Assembly: GCA_003117195.1 (NCBI GenBank)
Contig: BDSI01000142.1
Coordinates: 186,001-250,000, forward strand
Length of the DNA stretch: 64,000 nt
Direction: 5' to 3'
DNA from: Eudorina sp. 2006-703-Eu-15
Lineage: Eukaryota > Chlorophyta > Chlorophyceae > Chlamydomonadales > Volvocaceae
In this document: piece by piece, positions 10,523-23,559 of the stretch
How the letters are laid out: every line of letters starts with the position of its first letter
How positions within the stretch are numbered: position 1 is the first letter of the stretch
Translations under genes and position numbers: made by a program
Notes under the pieces: generated by a model
What the model was told of the DNA's origin: nothing
Databases searched by the model: none
The model's input: only the letters and a program-made list of their open reading frames with translations

Positions 10523-13500
10523 TTACGTGCGCAGCGACACTACTGTCTGGCTCGCATTCATGAGACCCTGCGACACGTCTGCTGCTGGGTCTCCGAAGAT
10601 CACAGCGAGCTGGTTTGCGCCACCTCCTGCCGCCGCCGCCTCCGTTGTGGATGACGTTTGATCCCACGTCTCCGGCGGATCCGCCGTATGATTCGTTACT
10701 CCGCTGCTTGATTTGTCAGCAGCCTCCGCCGCCATCGCTTCAAAAGCAGTCGAAGAAGGCGCTGCTGGCCCGTCGGAATCATACACCGCTGGCTCCACCA
10801 CTGTCGCCGCTGCTGGCTCCGTTGCCGCTGGCGGCGACACCGCTGCCGCCTGCCCAGCCGCTGCCGCCTGCCCCGCCGCCGCTTCTATCGCTGGCTCCGC
10901 TGCCGCCTGTCCCACCACCGCCTGTGCTACTGCTGCTGCCGCTGGCGATACCGCTGCCGCCGCTGGTGATACCGCCGCCGCTGTTGACACCGCCGCCGCT
11001 GGCTCTGCCGCCGCGGCTGGCTCCACCGTTTCTCCGTACTTGATCATTATCAGCATCAGGCGCTTGAGCACCTCCGCGCTCGAGGGGCGGTCCAGGGGAG
11101 CCGCCGACCAGCAGCGCAGGATGAGCGAGCGCAGCTCAGGGGGGCACAGGGGATGGTCCTCGGGGGGATACGGCGGCCGAGCACCCTGTATCGCGACCTG
11201 CAGAGGACAGCAGATGTAACGCCGGGTTACAGTATACGTCCCTACAATTGATCCTGCATAGCATCTCGAGAAGCCTTTTGGCCGCGCCGTGTAACAATGC
11301 GTATCGAGTATCAGTACTCTATTTCGTTATTCATCGCATGCAGGATCTTCCCGTTTTGCTTGGTTTGCCTTGTTTGCCCTTGCGTGCGTGTGTGCCCCTT
11401 TCTAGAGCGAAGGCATTTACATTACCCGGGTGAACGATCGAGGTGCGGAGTCACCGCACAGTATCGATGCCCCCGAGATTTTTTGTTATAGAAACGCCGC
11501 CATGTTAACGGCAAACCATAATTTTGTATACATTCGAAACGGCGTACGTACCCCGGGACCGTTCAGGCAAGTGGAAACCCGTCATATCCTCTCCCGCCGT
11601 TTGTTTACCATGCGACTACAAGGCTTGGACTGTAAGTTGCTAATCGCACAGGAATTATTAATGATAATGATGATATTTTTTTATGATAAGATGATAATAT
11701 AAATAATAACAATAACGATAAAATATAATAATTACTACTACATATACACTAATTCTGCCGCCAAGGGAATCAGAGCCGCTCATGCATACAAACGCACCTG
11801 GAAGCCGATGACGGCGTTCATGGTGCCCTCCCAGGGCCGTTTCCGCATGACGAGCTCGTACATGATCATGCCCAGGCTGTACACGTCGGACCGGTCCGTC
11901 ACCTGTGAGCGAGGGATCCCGCCCCAAGCCGGTAGCAGTCATTCCGGTGGCTGAAGCCGACGGATCCCGCCGAAATGGGCACATAATAACAACGCACTGA
12001 CCCCTGTGCGTACGGTAACTACACACGACCGACCTTGTTGTCGCCATCGGGTGTGAACAGTTCGGGCGCCATATCTGCAAGCCAGTTACCATTGCATTGC
12101 ACATTATTCATGGAGGGCGGGTGGGTGGGCGACGTATGTATGCCACACAAACGTCGTCCTAATCTGCTCGCACTCCGTCACCGACTTCAGCCTGTGAAAA
12201 CTGGCTGGATGGCTAGACTTGCGCAGGGCGCAGCCTCGCGTTCAACCAAGCGGGCTAGCCTGAACGCGCGAACCCCGCCCCCCTCAACGGTGGCGTCAGC
12301 GACTGCGTCGGCGAAGGCCCTGATGAGCCCCATCGGCCATGCCCCCCCGTGCATCGATGTATGTAATATATGAAATGTCTATGTCACGGCGGTAACCCTA
12401 CGAACGAACCCGCCCGTTCTTGGTATATATGATGACCTACATGGCGTCGTCCCGACCTCGGGATTCTTTGTTGAGAGCACCGTACTGAACTTGAACCTGC
12501 ATGTGCACAAGCCCACATACACACACTGTCATGTCAGCAGCGATCAGCTTTGGCATGAATGTGTAGTTGCCCACGCCAGATTACAGTCCGTCCGTTGTAC
12601 GTACATATGCTTATATGTATCACGCACGGCACGTCCGCCTTGCACCGGTCAGGTTGTCTTCATATCTCGTAATGAATGAATGAATGAATGAATGAATGAA
12701 TGAATGAATGAATGAATGAATGAATGAATGAATGAATGAATGAATGAATGAATGAATGAATGAATGAATGAATGAATGAATGAATGAATGAATGAATGAA
12801 TGAATGAATGAATGAATGAATGAATGAATGAATGAATGAATGAATGAATGAATGAATGAATGAATGAATGAATGAACGTTACAGCGGACCCCAAAGGGAT
12901 CAACGGTGTATACCAGGGCAAGCCCCAGCAGGCCCCAACGCGGCAAGACACCTCCACACCTCAACGCCGCAATAAAAAACACACCGGGCCATGACCCCAC
13001 CCAGACAGACAGTGAAGCAAGCAGAGGCGCACAGCGGGACAACATTACCAAAGGGATGGGCACAGCAGCGGGCGGCATCCCCAGAAGTGGATAAAGCCAA
13101 GCACATGGAAGGTCGCCCACACAGGCACCCCATTACCCAGCTACCACTACTACCACCACCCCTGAAGCACCCAGCGCTGCACCCTCTCGAGGCCTTGGAA
13201 GACCAACGCCTGGCTCATGACACTGCCCAGCGACCGCTAGTGGAGTAACCCGCAACGTAATGTCGATGGATGGACGTATTAGAGAATATTGGCGGTGATC
13301 TAATGAATCTGCGTGAACAGCAAGCTCAGATGATAACGTGTGTAAGAAGGTTTATTTGCAAACGACTGACCTGGCCAGCCCGAAGTCGGCGATCTTTGCT
13401 TGGCCGTTGCCGTCAAGCAGCACATTGCCGGGCTTAAGGTCCTGCGGGCATGCATGCGAGGGGCAGCCTTGCTTGTGAAATTGCAGAGGACGCTTGCTGG

Positions 13501-16229
13501 TGGACGCAGCCCTGAATGTTGTACGTATATTGCGTAGCTCTATTTATAACGCGCGGGCGCTTATATCATGCATACGTGCAACCGGCCATCCATCCAAACT
13601 GGGTGGCACCCCGCCCTAGTCCGATTATGATGATTATTCATAGTTTTGGCATACGAAAAATTGACAACTGCACACGCAAAAGAGACTTTCCAGCAGGGAC
13701 GAGACCATCCTACCTGGCCGCGGGCCAAGATGCATAGCAATGCGGTTTTGGCTGCGGCGGCTGAAATAAAGGCAGCGCAGCGTGGGCAGGCAAATCCAGG
13801 CGATTCGATGTCCGGTGCGCGCAACTTCCGTCCGTCGTTGTCACATACCCGGTGCATGACGGTGGGGTGCAGGTAGGCCAGCCCCGCGGCGATGTCCCGG
13901 GAGATCTGGAGCACCTTCTCCAGACCGTATGGATGCACGTAGCCTGCGCCGCGCTTCTTGGCTGCGGCAGATGACACGCACAGACCGGAAGCAAGCTAGC
14001 GTCAGCAAGTTATGTTTAGCTGGTCGCAGCCCAATCCATGGTCACATCGTAATCATACGGTAATCGTCTGAACATGCACGGACGCTGCGTGGACAAACCC
14101 GTGCGTGGCTGCATGTTGAATTGGTGGCAGCAGCAGGTAGGCGCGGTGAGGTAGGCTCGCTCGGCATCCGGGACATAACGACGGTATGACAGCAGGCGAG
14201 GCGAGCATCCGCCGCCAACGCCAGCAGGAGTCTGGGGCAGCCCGCGTGTTCATTCCCTTGATTGACCCGTACGGATACATCCATGCACGCACTCATGGCG
14301 GGGTGCGAGCGAGCTGGGGCCACGTCCAATAATGCATGTGGCCCGACCGTCCGTCCAGGTACAACTATCTATCCCATTCTGTCTACCATTACGTAATTCC
14401 ATTATTACCCGACCATTCCGTCCATTTAATTAGTCGTGCGTAAAGAGTGTAAACCATGCACCACGCGATAGGACAACCATGCACAACCGACGAAGCATGG
14501 CGACGTCGCGTCACGACGCACCGTGTATCAGGGTGCTGAGCGGCGTGGTCATGAGCTCCTCCACGATGAAGGGATGCGGTGGCTGAAGAAAAGCGCCGTA
14601 GTACCGCACGATGTTCGGGTGGCGCAGACGGGACAGTACGTGCACCTCCCTGGAGAGGAACCGAAGGTTCTGGAGGACCTCCGCGGCGGCGGCGCGGGAG
14701 GACGGGTCCTTGTGGCCGTGTCCCACGCCTAATTCGCACTCCAGCAGCTTCACAGCCACCGGCACGTCGCCGACGGGGCTGTGAAGCATGCCTCGCCGAA
14801 CAACACCAGCAGCACCTGGGGCATTGGGGGGAAGCAGTAGTGAAGGACAGGCGTAGTGCGTGGCAGAGCAATCAACACCGACGTGTATACCTGCCTGCAT
14901 GCGTGCGTGTTCACGCATCGCGCGCAGTGCAGGCAGCTGGAACACGAACTAAACAAACGTTACTTGGCCCTACATAGATTATCCACGTGCGCACGCGCAA
15001 ACGCCCCCAGCCCACCCGGCCCTACCTTTACCCAGAAAGGATTCCCAGTCCAGGGTCAGGTTGGTCCCCATCACTATCTCCGCCATCCCTGAGGCGGCGG
15101 GTGACGATTCGCTCCCGCCGCGAGCCGCTGCGGATGCCTCGTGGGAATCAGAGGGCGGCACCACCACCTCCATGCACAGGCCTGGATGCATGAACGATCG
15201 GCAAGGGCAACGACGGGGTAGGTGCTCGCGGAACCGTACGTACCACGACGGCGATCCTCTTGGCAAACAAACTCACACAAGAAGAGCATATATGCGTGCT
15301 TGGTTGCGTGCTGCGCGCACGGCGTTCGTAAATGCAGTAGTGCCAAGAGTCCCGCCCGGAGCAACGCCCTCCCGCCGCACCACAAACAAACATGCAGCGC
15401 CGCATCAATACGCGTTACCTGCTGGCATCGTGCCATGAGCACTACATCTAGAACGCCAGCACTTTAGCTCAGCAAATAAATCACACTTTATTTTCCAAAC
15501 ATAATACGTAACACATGATATATATGTATGCCCCGCCCATACATGCAGCACTGGCAATCAAGCAAGTTGCGTGATGGCCACTGAATTCTTGTGTTGTGCG
15601 TTGTGCAAAGGCCGACACCGTTCCACGCACGCACGCACCCTGGGGATGGGCCATGTAGTCCTTCGCGGCCACGTCCACCAACACCGACCCCTGGGTGCCA
15701 TGGCTGAGCTGCGACTTGCGGGACTCCAGCGACGTTGCATCCGTGGAGGAATTTGTTCCACTACTGCTTTTCGTCTTGGTCACCTTTTCCACGTCGTATG
15801 AGCCGGCTTTTTGTGGATCCCCAAAGGCTGCGGGCGGCGACTCAGCGTTCGCTGCCACGGCTAAAGGTGCGGCAAGACGGTTCTGGAGGTCCTGCTGGCT
15901 CGTGTCACGTGACGTCCTGACAAACACGGTTGCGGCTGCCGGCGGCTGGAGACTCATCATCCCACCGTCGCCGTCGCGGCCCTGTGCCAGGTCAGCAGCC
16001 AGCAGCGCAAACGCGTTCCCTCGGTACGCCGCCTGGGAGCTGACCTTCCCATCCATAGGTGCGCTCTTGCGCTTGGCTGCCCTCCGGGCGGAAAACAACC
16101 ACGCCAGCCCGGCCAGCAGCACACAAACGGCCACAGCGCTGCCGACAGATGCCCCAACGATGGCGCCGACGGACATCCAAGCCTTTCTCGTGCCCCCAGC
16201 AGCCGGCGGCGCCTCCACTTGCTGGCGGG

Positions 16230-16261
<32 letters not shown>

Positions 16262-16638
16262 TGAAACCCAATTGAATCTGCTGGCCGTTGCGGCGGTGCT
16301 GCAAGTCGGGGCGGTAAGGCCGGCAGTGGGGAGAGGGGCGCCTTGGGTGGTGGCTTCAGTTTGCGGTCCGTCATTAGCACAGGCGCAAACGGCCAACTTG
16401 GCGCAAGCGGCGGTCGCACTTGGATTTGTGATTTTGGGGGCGGCTTGGATGGTCGAGGGGATGGAGGCGGTGAGGCCGGTAAAGGTGGTGAAGGCGGCAT
16501 GAGAGGAAGTCCCCAGATCGTCCAAAGGCTGTCCAAGAAGAAGGAGCTGAATCCCTGCACGCCACGCAGCAGCACAAAGCCATGAGCAGTAAGGAACCGC
16601 ATATATATAGAGAGAGTGAGAGAGAGAGAGTGTGAGGT

Positions 16639-16694
<56 letters not shown>

Positions 16695-19600
16695 TCGGAC
16701 AACGAACGGGCTCGCTCACAGACGGGCTTAACGGTATGTGCCGTTCCGACTCGTTCTATGCGCGGGCGCGCACGTGCACGTGCAGAATCCGACGAAGTGA
16801 ATGTCATTCACTAAATGCACGCATGCTGCCCCCACCCCTCCGCGATAGACACCGTAAATAAAGGTGTCGTAAGCTCGAAGGCGTAACCTACCCGGGAGGA
16901 CTCGGGGCTGTAATCCTGGCTAACAGATGTATGTACCATTTGCACACGCCCGCGCATTACACAACCACGCACAGTACAACGTACTACATCGATGGCCGCC
17001 TAGAGCTACGGTCCGTAATAATGTATAATTATAACAAGTATGGTGCGAATGTGACAATGACCGTGCCTACCTGCAATCCCACAAGGTACGAGCCTGTTGT
17101 ATACGGCATGATGCTGAACGCGGATGAGCACTGCGAAAGGTGTGTGTACGGCGTCGTCAGCCGCCGGCCCTTGCTGGTGTAGAATACGATCCGCTCCGCG
17201 TAGCCGCCTGAACAGACGTCCATGGACGTCACCACCTCTCCCTCAGCCAAGGTCCAGTTGTACCAGACGCCGTCACTGTTTGCGTCGCCGATGGTTATGG
17301 CACCGACACTTGGCGAGGTGGAGCTCATCACGAGGCCCAGTATCTGTTCGGTCGCGTCGGCTGTGGTGTTCTCGGACGACGCAATGCCCATCGACATGCC
17401 TATGAAGGACAGCGGCTGGAGCACCTCCCAGCGGCTGGCTGGCGGCTGCGCGAGTGTCGCTATCAGAGCTGTCGGCACTGAAGGGACCGCAGTGCCGCCT
17501 CCTGTGCTGATCGTGGCAGTGTAGTTGCCAGCGCTTGTGTTCGCTGTGCCAAGCACATCCAAAATGCGACGACGACGACTAGCGAGCGTCGAGGCGGCCG
17601 AGGGGCCCGACAGCGGGCCAGGAGGTGATGACCTGGCTGCCTTAGCTGGCGCGAGCAACGGGCTCGCCGGCGGTAGTGGACTCTGGAAGCGTGGCGGCGG
17701 CGGTGGCTGCTGGCTCAGCACATTTTGCCCCGAGGCCGTGTACAGCGTCGAGAAGGCGCACGAGCCGACAAAGGGCCCATCGCCGATTGCTCCTCCATTG
17801 TTGGCTGGATTCAGAGCGTGCACTCCTGCATGCATGCGCGTTCAAGCGAGGGCCCCGCAATGCACCATCGTTGGCACACATGTATGCATATATCGCTAGA
17901 ACGCAAGCCATCAAACAGGATGCATGTGTGAGAGCGGCACAGACAGCACGCATCACTAGCAAGGTGAGCGGGCCCACATGCATCAATCTGCTGTTGGGAC
18001 GGAACGCTCATCAGTCTCCCAGCCAGAAATAAAAGTACATTTCCAAATGGCCCCGGATTCGTTCCCGCAAGATCAGGGCAATGCGGCAATCGCAGGCTAT
18101 GTACTGAGTAGTGAACCCTCGGATTCAACAGGAGTGTATCTCCATACCGTCGACGATGTGTATCTAGCTACCCCTGCTGACGAGTGCATGCGCCTCGCTC
18201 CATACCGGGAGACCAGGGCATCACGGACGTCGTCGGTGCGATGACGGCGCTCTGAGCCGCCCGCAGCGGTCTGCAGACGCCGAACGCAGCAGCGCCGCAC
18301 GGAACCATTTCGAAGGTGTACACGAACGGGTCCAACGTCGATGAGCCGCTGCCAGCAGGGACGTGTGGGCCGTACGCGACTCGGAGGCAGGTCTTGCCGG
18401 GTGCCGTAGATGAGTTGGTGATGAGACTCGAATTCTCATTCAGGGTCTTCACCCAGATCGCGCCAGCGTTACCTGATGATGCACGAGGGCAACAGCCAGG
18501 CAGCGCTCGCGCGTTGGTTTATGTTCCAGAAGCATGTAGCCAACATGCCGACTCTGGGGCTGCAGAGCGAGAGTGCATGTATGGTGGTACAAAGAGTGCA
18601 TGCACGCAAGCAAGCGAGTGCTGACACACCTGCCGCATACGTTGTTACCGATGCCCCCTCAGAGATGCACTCCCGGCGCTGTATGCATCGATGCACAACA
18701 GTGGTGAACACAGAACATGGATTGAACGCGGTTAACGCAGTCGTCACGCATGCAGTGTGCAGCCGCCAGTAGTGCGGACCTGCTGTATGTATGCGGCCGA
18801 CTAGGCCGACGCGCGTGCACAACGTAATCAAAGAGCTACGTATCAGATAGACAATCAAGCAAAGCTTTGCAAGCTCGCTCCAATTAAGCCCGCCCATTCG
18901 GGCGTTTTCGCCCGAGCCATGACCCGACAAGTACCGGTATACCTTCGCCTACAACCATCTCACGACAAGAAACCTGTGATAACGGGGTCTTCGCCCGGGC
19001 TCACGAGGTACCAATAAGCCTTCGCCCGAACGAGCTCACCCCCTGACAAGTACCGATAAGCCTTAGCACGGATTGCAATGGAGGTTCCGAGCGCCAGTGC
19101 GTCCGTGATGTCAATGAGCTCCCAGTTGAGGCCGAATTTAACCGTCAGTGTCTTCCTGTACGTAGTACGTGACAATTCACGTTGCGTGCGGCACGCAATT
19201 TACAACACGGCAGGTAGCTCTATCGCTCATACATCACTGACGCATATGGTTCTACAGGCTTGAAGTTTGTCAATACTACAAATCGATCTTAGCCTGGCAC
19301 TATCCAAGGGCTGTTAACCCAGGTCAAGGCCGTTTTCCTAGCAGCACCTCGCTCCGGCACCCAAACATACAGGATAGGTGCTTCCGAATTTCGGCAAAGC
19401 TGGCGGGGGGACTAGCGGAATGTCGGAGATGATGCAAGTTGCAATAAGCGCCACCAAAAAGGAGCTTATCTCCCTGTGGGGTCCGGCGCTGGGCCCGCGA
19501 CACCGAAGAAGATGAGCTGCGTGGTCAACAAATGAATGGCGTGGCTTGGGTAGCCAGGCGAGGGGCGCGGGGAGCGCCCCCGTGCCCCCCTCCAGTCTCT

Positions 19601-22600
19601 GCCCAATGCCATGGGCCCCGTGCATACTTCCGCGCCCAACTGAAGTTAAACAAATAGAGAGTGCTGTAAAGAACCTACAAGCTTTTTCCGGTCCATTTTA
19701 GGTGTGTACGACAACATTTTGCTCCGGAACCGTACGGCAATGTCGGTCCGTCGGTTTGGCGGGATCCCCAAAAACCTTCCAAGCATATATTCAAGAAACA
19801 ACTTCCCTATCCCCCCCTGGACATACTTTCAGAAACCTACCCACAGATATCGTATCCTGATTCGTAAGACACCGTGTTAAGAACCCGCGCCAAGAAGAGC
19901 GTGGTATTCAGGTCGGCGGCGTCCACGTTGGTTTCGCTGGGGATAGCTGTGGAGCTGACGAAAAGCAGCTCCGTCAACTCAGGGTCGTTCTTCATGCACA
20001 TGCCGTACCCCTGCTGGTCTTCACAGGTCTTCTGCGTCCATGCACATACACGTACACCACGTGTAAGCCGGTACGGCATAGCCGTACAAATAAAAGCTCA
20101 CACTATAGGGAGTCCATCCAATGGATCCCCAACCATCAGCATGAGGGTCTCTTGTTACTGTCAACCTCCCTCACAAACCGACCTCGGTAGGGCAGGACGT
20201 GTGATAGGCACAGGCCAGAACCGTATACGTACCTACGTACCCGGGCTTCCGACAGGCCCTTATGTGGTGGATTAAGGATTGCCGCATTCCCAGTCAAATT
20301 CTCGGAATGATGCTCCAGGAGTGCAGCTGCCGTAGGTGCATGTTTATTATTATCATTCGTTACGTAAGCCGCACGCTCGCTCCGTCGATGAAGGCTGGCC
20401 CGTTGAAAGAAACATACATCGATAATTCCAACCCGCATCCGCCTGCCTCACGCATGTTGTGGCGTCGTCGCATCCTGACGAACGGACGGGCCCTAAGAAC
20501 TCACCGTGCAATCTCCACACGCCTCTGACGCGGCAGACGGCTGTTCGAGCTGGCAGCACTGGTTGGTAGGGCACACTCTCCGCGGCCCCACTCCGCAGTC
20601 GGTTTGCGTGTAAGGCGGGTCAACAGCTGCCCAAGAGGGCAATGACTGAGCGGCGGCGGAGCCACACGACGGGGTGACCGGCGGCTTGGGTATGCGGTAG
20701 GACACATGCGTTGGCCCCTTGGCGGCCCCTGCAGGAACTGCCCATATGATACGGAGCTGCGCGGCCGGTACAGTCGGTAGGGGCACCACGATAGGCAAAG
20801 GCGATACGCAACATGATGAGCTCTAGGTTTCTTCACAATATAGCAACGAGTGTATATACATCAATGGGATCGGAGCGAGCGTTCCACATACAGGTCGGCA
20901 CGCCGGTGGCCTGCCTCTTCATGTTATGCAAGCATGCGACATGATGAGATGGAGCATCACCGCTGGGGCACAACTGGGATATACATATAATTCCGCGGAG
21001 GTGTATGAAATGAATACGGCACCTAGCTGACCTGGCGGTTCTGCCCCGTGACTAACAATGTAGGACAACGGATGGTCTTCGTTCACAGCTTAGAAGCCGA
21101 TGCTCGCGAACGAGTACCTGGTGTATGATGAAGAAGTAAGGCGTGTCCGTAATCCAACTCGCTGGAAACGCCGGAAGCGTTGAGGAATTCTGGTAGCGAC
21201 CCGTAAAACCTGCCAGGTAACCTCCAGGCGGCGCGTCCTCCCTGGATTTGACAAATAAGAATGAGAGGCGCGGCAGCAGGCAGCTCTGACGTGCACATCG
21301 ACGAATGTTTAATGCCACGCACAGAAGTGGTGCATGCCGTATGCAGGGCGACCACACAAAAGGCGCCTGCGCACGCACAGGCACACAGGCACGCACGCGC
21401 AGGCATCCACACACACACGCACACGCCCGCACATACACCCACACCCGCACATCCGCGGCCCCGCCCGCGCCCGCGCACACGCGGCTACTACATTGTCTAA
21501 GCATCAGCTCCACTCAACATGTCTCTGCCTTTCCACCGCGCGCACCCGCACCCGCACCAGCACCCGCACTCGCACCCGCACCCGCGGCACACGACACGCA
21601 CATGCGCGACAAACCTGAACATATCTGTACATGGCCCCTTGCCCAGCTGGTACTGCCTGCCTGTGCGGGTGGTGAAGAAGAGGCGCTCCACCTCGAACCC
21701 CTCCTTGTGGCAGCCCTGGGGACGTAGGTGCAGCGTGTTGCAAGTATATGTTTGTACAGTTCGAATGAGTTATCGCAATGGGATACCTGTTCGTACACTT
21801 GAAGTATACCGTACCTGTACGGTGATGATGTAGTCGTTAAAGTCCCCCACGTTGTACAGCTCGAACGGCCCCCCTGCGCAAGAGAGCACGGAGATTCATG
21901 GACAGCAAAACATCACTTCATCTCAGGGGCGGGGTATGAGCTATAGGGTTTGCAGCGATTCACATGGCGTCATCCGCTTCCCATTTGGCCGGCAGACCCA
22001 GAGGCAGGCATATGCGTAACCGCATCGGTATCAAAGGTTGCCCCCATCCGTGCCTGCACCGGCATCAGATAAGAGGCGAACACCCCGGGACAAAAGAGGC
22101 GGAAACCCCATCAACACCAGAGTCGTAAACCGTCGGAATCCAATGTGTACCTCCATCGGTGTCATAGCCGTAAACCCCAATGTAGTCAGTGATGAGGCTC
22201 TGGTTCCGGTACAACGTCCAGGCGTCCGAGAGCTCAGCTTGCCGCACCATCCTCAGTGTGTAGAGCGCGTGCGCTGGAGAACCCCTGACAGTGGTGACAC
22301 AGCAAAACGGCGGGGCAGCCTCTAGCCTGACACGAAAGGGGTCTGCATGTCATCTGAACACCCAGTCTGCCGATGCCTTCATCATCATCAGGGGACACCT
22401 ACAACAGTCCTATGCGTGACACATACATAATGATGCGATCACACTTCGGTGATTATATTCACCTGAATAGCGCCGAGACCACGGGCCCACGTGACCAGAA
22501 ATCGGCGGACTGGTCGAAGGACACCGAGTCAGGGCGCGCTGCCACTGCTCCCAGGGTCGTGTCGGAGGTGACGAGCTCTAGGCCTGAATCGCTGGGTCCT

Positions 22601-23559
22601 AACTGGAAGGTGCTGGGCTGGAACCTGGCCGACTCATTGTATGTTTGGTACCACACCGCAGATGACAATACCTGCAGCATGTCAGGGGTTTCAAGCCCCA
22701 GTGGGTTCCATGGTTTAGGAGCGCGCGCGACACTACTGATCCGATGTCGTCAATGAACGAACGAGCCCTGAACGCTTGATGACCCTATTTACCGTTTTAT
22801 CACCTTTGACGGAGCCCAGTCCGGCCTGCAGCTGTAGCAGCGGCAGATGTGATTCGGGCAAACAGATGAACGACAGCTTCCAAGGACAGGGCCGGTCAGT
22901 GACCTTGATCAGGTCTGAGCTGCCTTTCTCGTACAACAGGGCAGTGCAAGTGTGGTATCGATCCCAAACCCACAGGCCCCATCCCTCTTGAGATGCTCCA
23001 ACGCTCCTTGTGGTGTTCGCAATGCCATTGTAAATCTCCTGTGAGATTGTATGGGGGGCGGCAAAGATGGACGTGCGATTGCGGAGTGTGAGAAAGGAGT
23101 GGTAATGTATGTGCGCTTTCAAGAACATGTTTGGGTTGGAGGCCCCCGCGTGCAGAGGTACGTACTAAGGGTGGAAACCGATCCTGACCAGCATGGCACG
23201 ATTGGAGGGTTGTTATCTGTCTGCGGGATCGAATGCCTTGCTATATGCTCGTGAATACCAGCAGCTGACATCCCAACACTCTTGGGACCGCCGTGCAGAA
23301 TGTACGACTTTTGCACACACCATTTACTATGGCGCTCAACCTGCTGCCATTGAAAGATGACCTCTTACGTTGAAAAGTGCTGGTAGCCAGTTTGGTAATC
23401 GAAGGAAGATTGGCACAAAACTTTCGGTCGGAACCAAAGTGCCTCGTTCGCCTGGGAACGCCCCAGAGCTGCAAATATCAACTGCATTTATAAATGACTG
23501 AGGCTCGAAGTATGCAACAAACGAAATGTTGTTCAACTGGAAAGGGAAGTTAGGAAGAC
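10523..23559 (-). CDS. Gene A: lectin receptor kinase (CTLD-jacalin x2, TM, TKL-like kinase)
   Basis: Exons, 5' to 3' on the minus strand: 23559-23369, 23038-22811 (donor uncertain), 22671-22463, 22284-22151, 21873-21815, 21715-21615, 21241-21118, 20756-20505, 20031-19841, 19155-19040, 18472-18206, 17825-17071, 16554-15639, 15181-15026, 14815-14522, 13961-13849, 13441-13371, 12496-12441, 12074-12034, 11902-11798, 11197-10523. Phases agree throughout, giving about 1,684 codons plus an unfound first exon. The order is CTLD 1 (ends '[15 protein letters not shown]'), jacalin-like 1 (ends 'LRIIWAVP'), hevein-like '[15 protein letters not shown]', CTLD 2, jacalin-like 2, Pro-rich stalk with a Gln run, a TM helix in the exon 16554-15639, and the kinase. 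The kinase has a GKGAAGVV loop, [25 protein letters not shown] and YMAPELF. It ends in about 170 Ala/Pro/Thr-rich residues. A role as plasma-membrane glycan sensor is inferred from domains. Confidence 0.8.
11215..11296. repeat. 80-bp interspersed repeat (CATCTCGAGAAGCCTTT core) in gene A last intron
   Basis: TGTAACGCCGGGTTACAG starts a repeat with the core CATCTCGAGAAGCCTTT. It recurs at about 42,870-42,950 and, inverted, at 55,428-55,505, and is related to the 84-bp repeats near 3.5-4.0 kb. It sits 18 bases upstream (in gene A sense) of the last exon's acceptor. Confidence 0.65.
12662..12873. repeat. (TGAA)n microsatellite, about 53 units
   Basis: An uninterrupted run of TGAA/AATG tetranucleotides. 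It directly abuts the 3' end of the LINE copy at 12,880-13,250, so it is most simply the expanded (TTCA)n tail of that insertion. It lies in a gene A intron. Confidence 0.95.
12874..13250 (-). mobile_element. LINE 3' end with (ATTC)n tail, copy 2, in gene A intron
   Basis: Reverse complement of the element at 7,555-7,945, sharing the terminal GGTCCGCTGTAAC and then the tetranucleotide tail at lower coordinates. It is inserted in the intron between the HRD/DFG exon (13441-13371) and the activation-loop exon (12496-12441). The exons on both sides stay in phase, so the insertion is compatible with splicing. Confidence 0.65.
16604..16692. repeat. (GA)n microsatellite in gene A intron
   Basis: Imperfect then perfect GA repeats. 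In gene A sense it is a (CT)n pyrimidine run about 50 bases upstream of the acceptor of the stalk/TM exon (starts 16554), so length variation could touch splicing. Confidence 0.9.
18900..19080 (-). repeat. Duplicated exon-end/donor segment in gene A
   Basis: The end of exon 19155-19040 encodes [11 protein letters not shown] followed by donor GTGAGC. The same motif (AAGGCTTAT..GGTACT..., GTGAGC) reappears just downstream near 19,000 and in weaker form near 18,940. This leaves at least one spare GTGAGC donor within 60 bases. Confidence 0.5.
21358..21600. repeat. CA/CG-rich microsatellite block in gene A intron
   Basis: Imperfect CACGCACA and CACCCG repeats fill the intron between exons 21715-21615 and 21241-21118. 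Long artefact ORFs on both strands come from this low-complexity DNA. Confidence 0.8.

Noticed and set aside
12662..12873. CRISPR-like array among the tandem repeats (also 57744-58187 and 62518-62651)
   Set aside because: The repeats have no unique spacers and the window is eukaryotic. They are micro- and minisatellites.
12620..13120. Minus-strand ORF with a long SFIHSFIH repeat
   Set aside because: It is the translation of a (TGAA)n microsatellite fused to a LINE 3' end, not a repeat protein.
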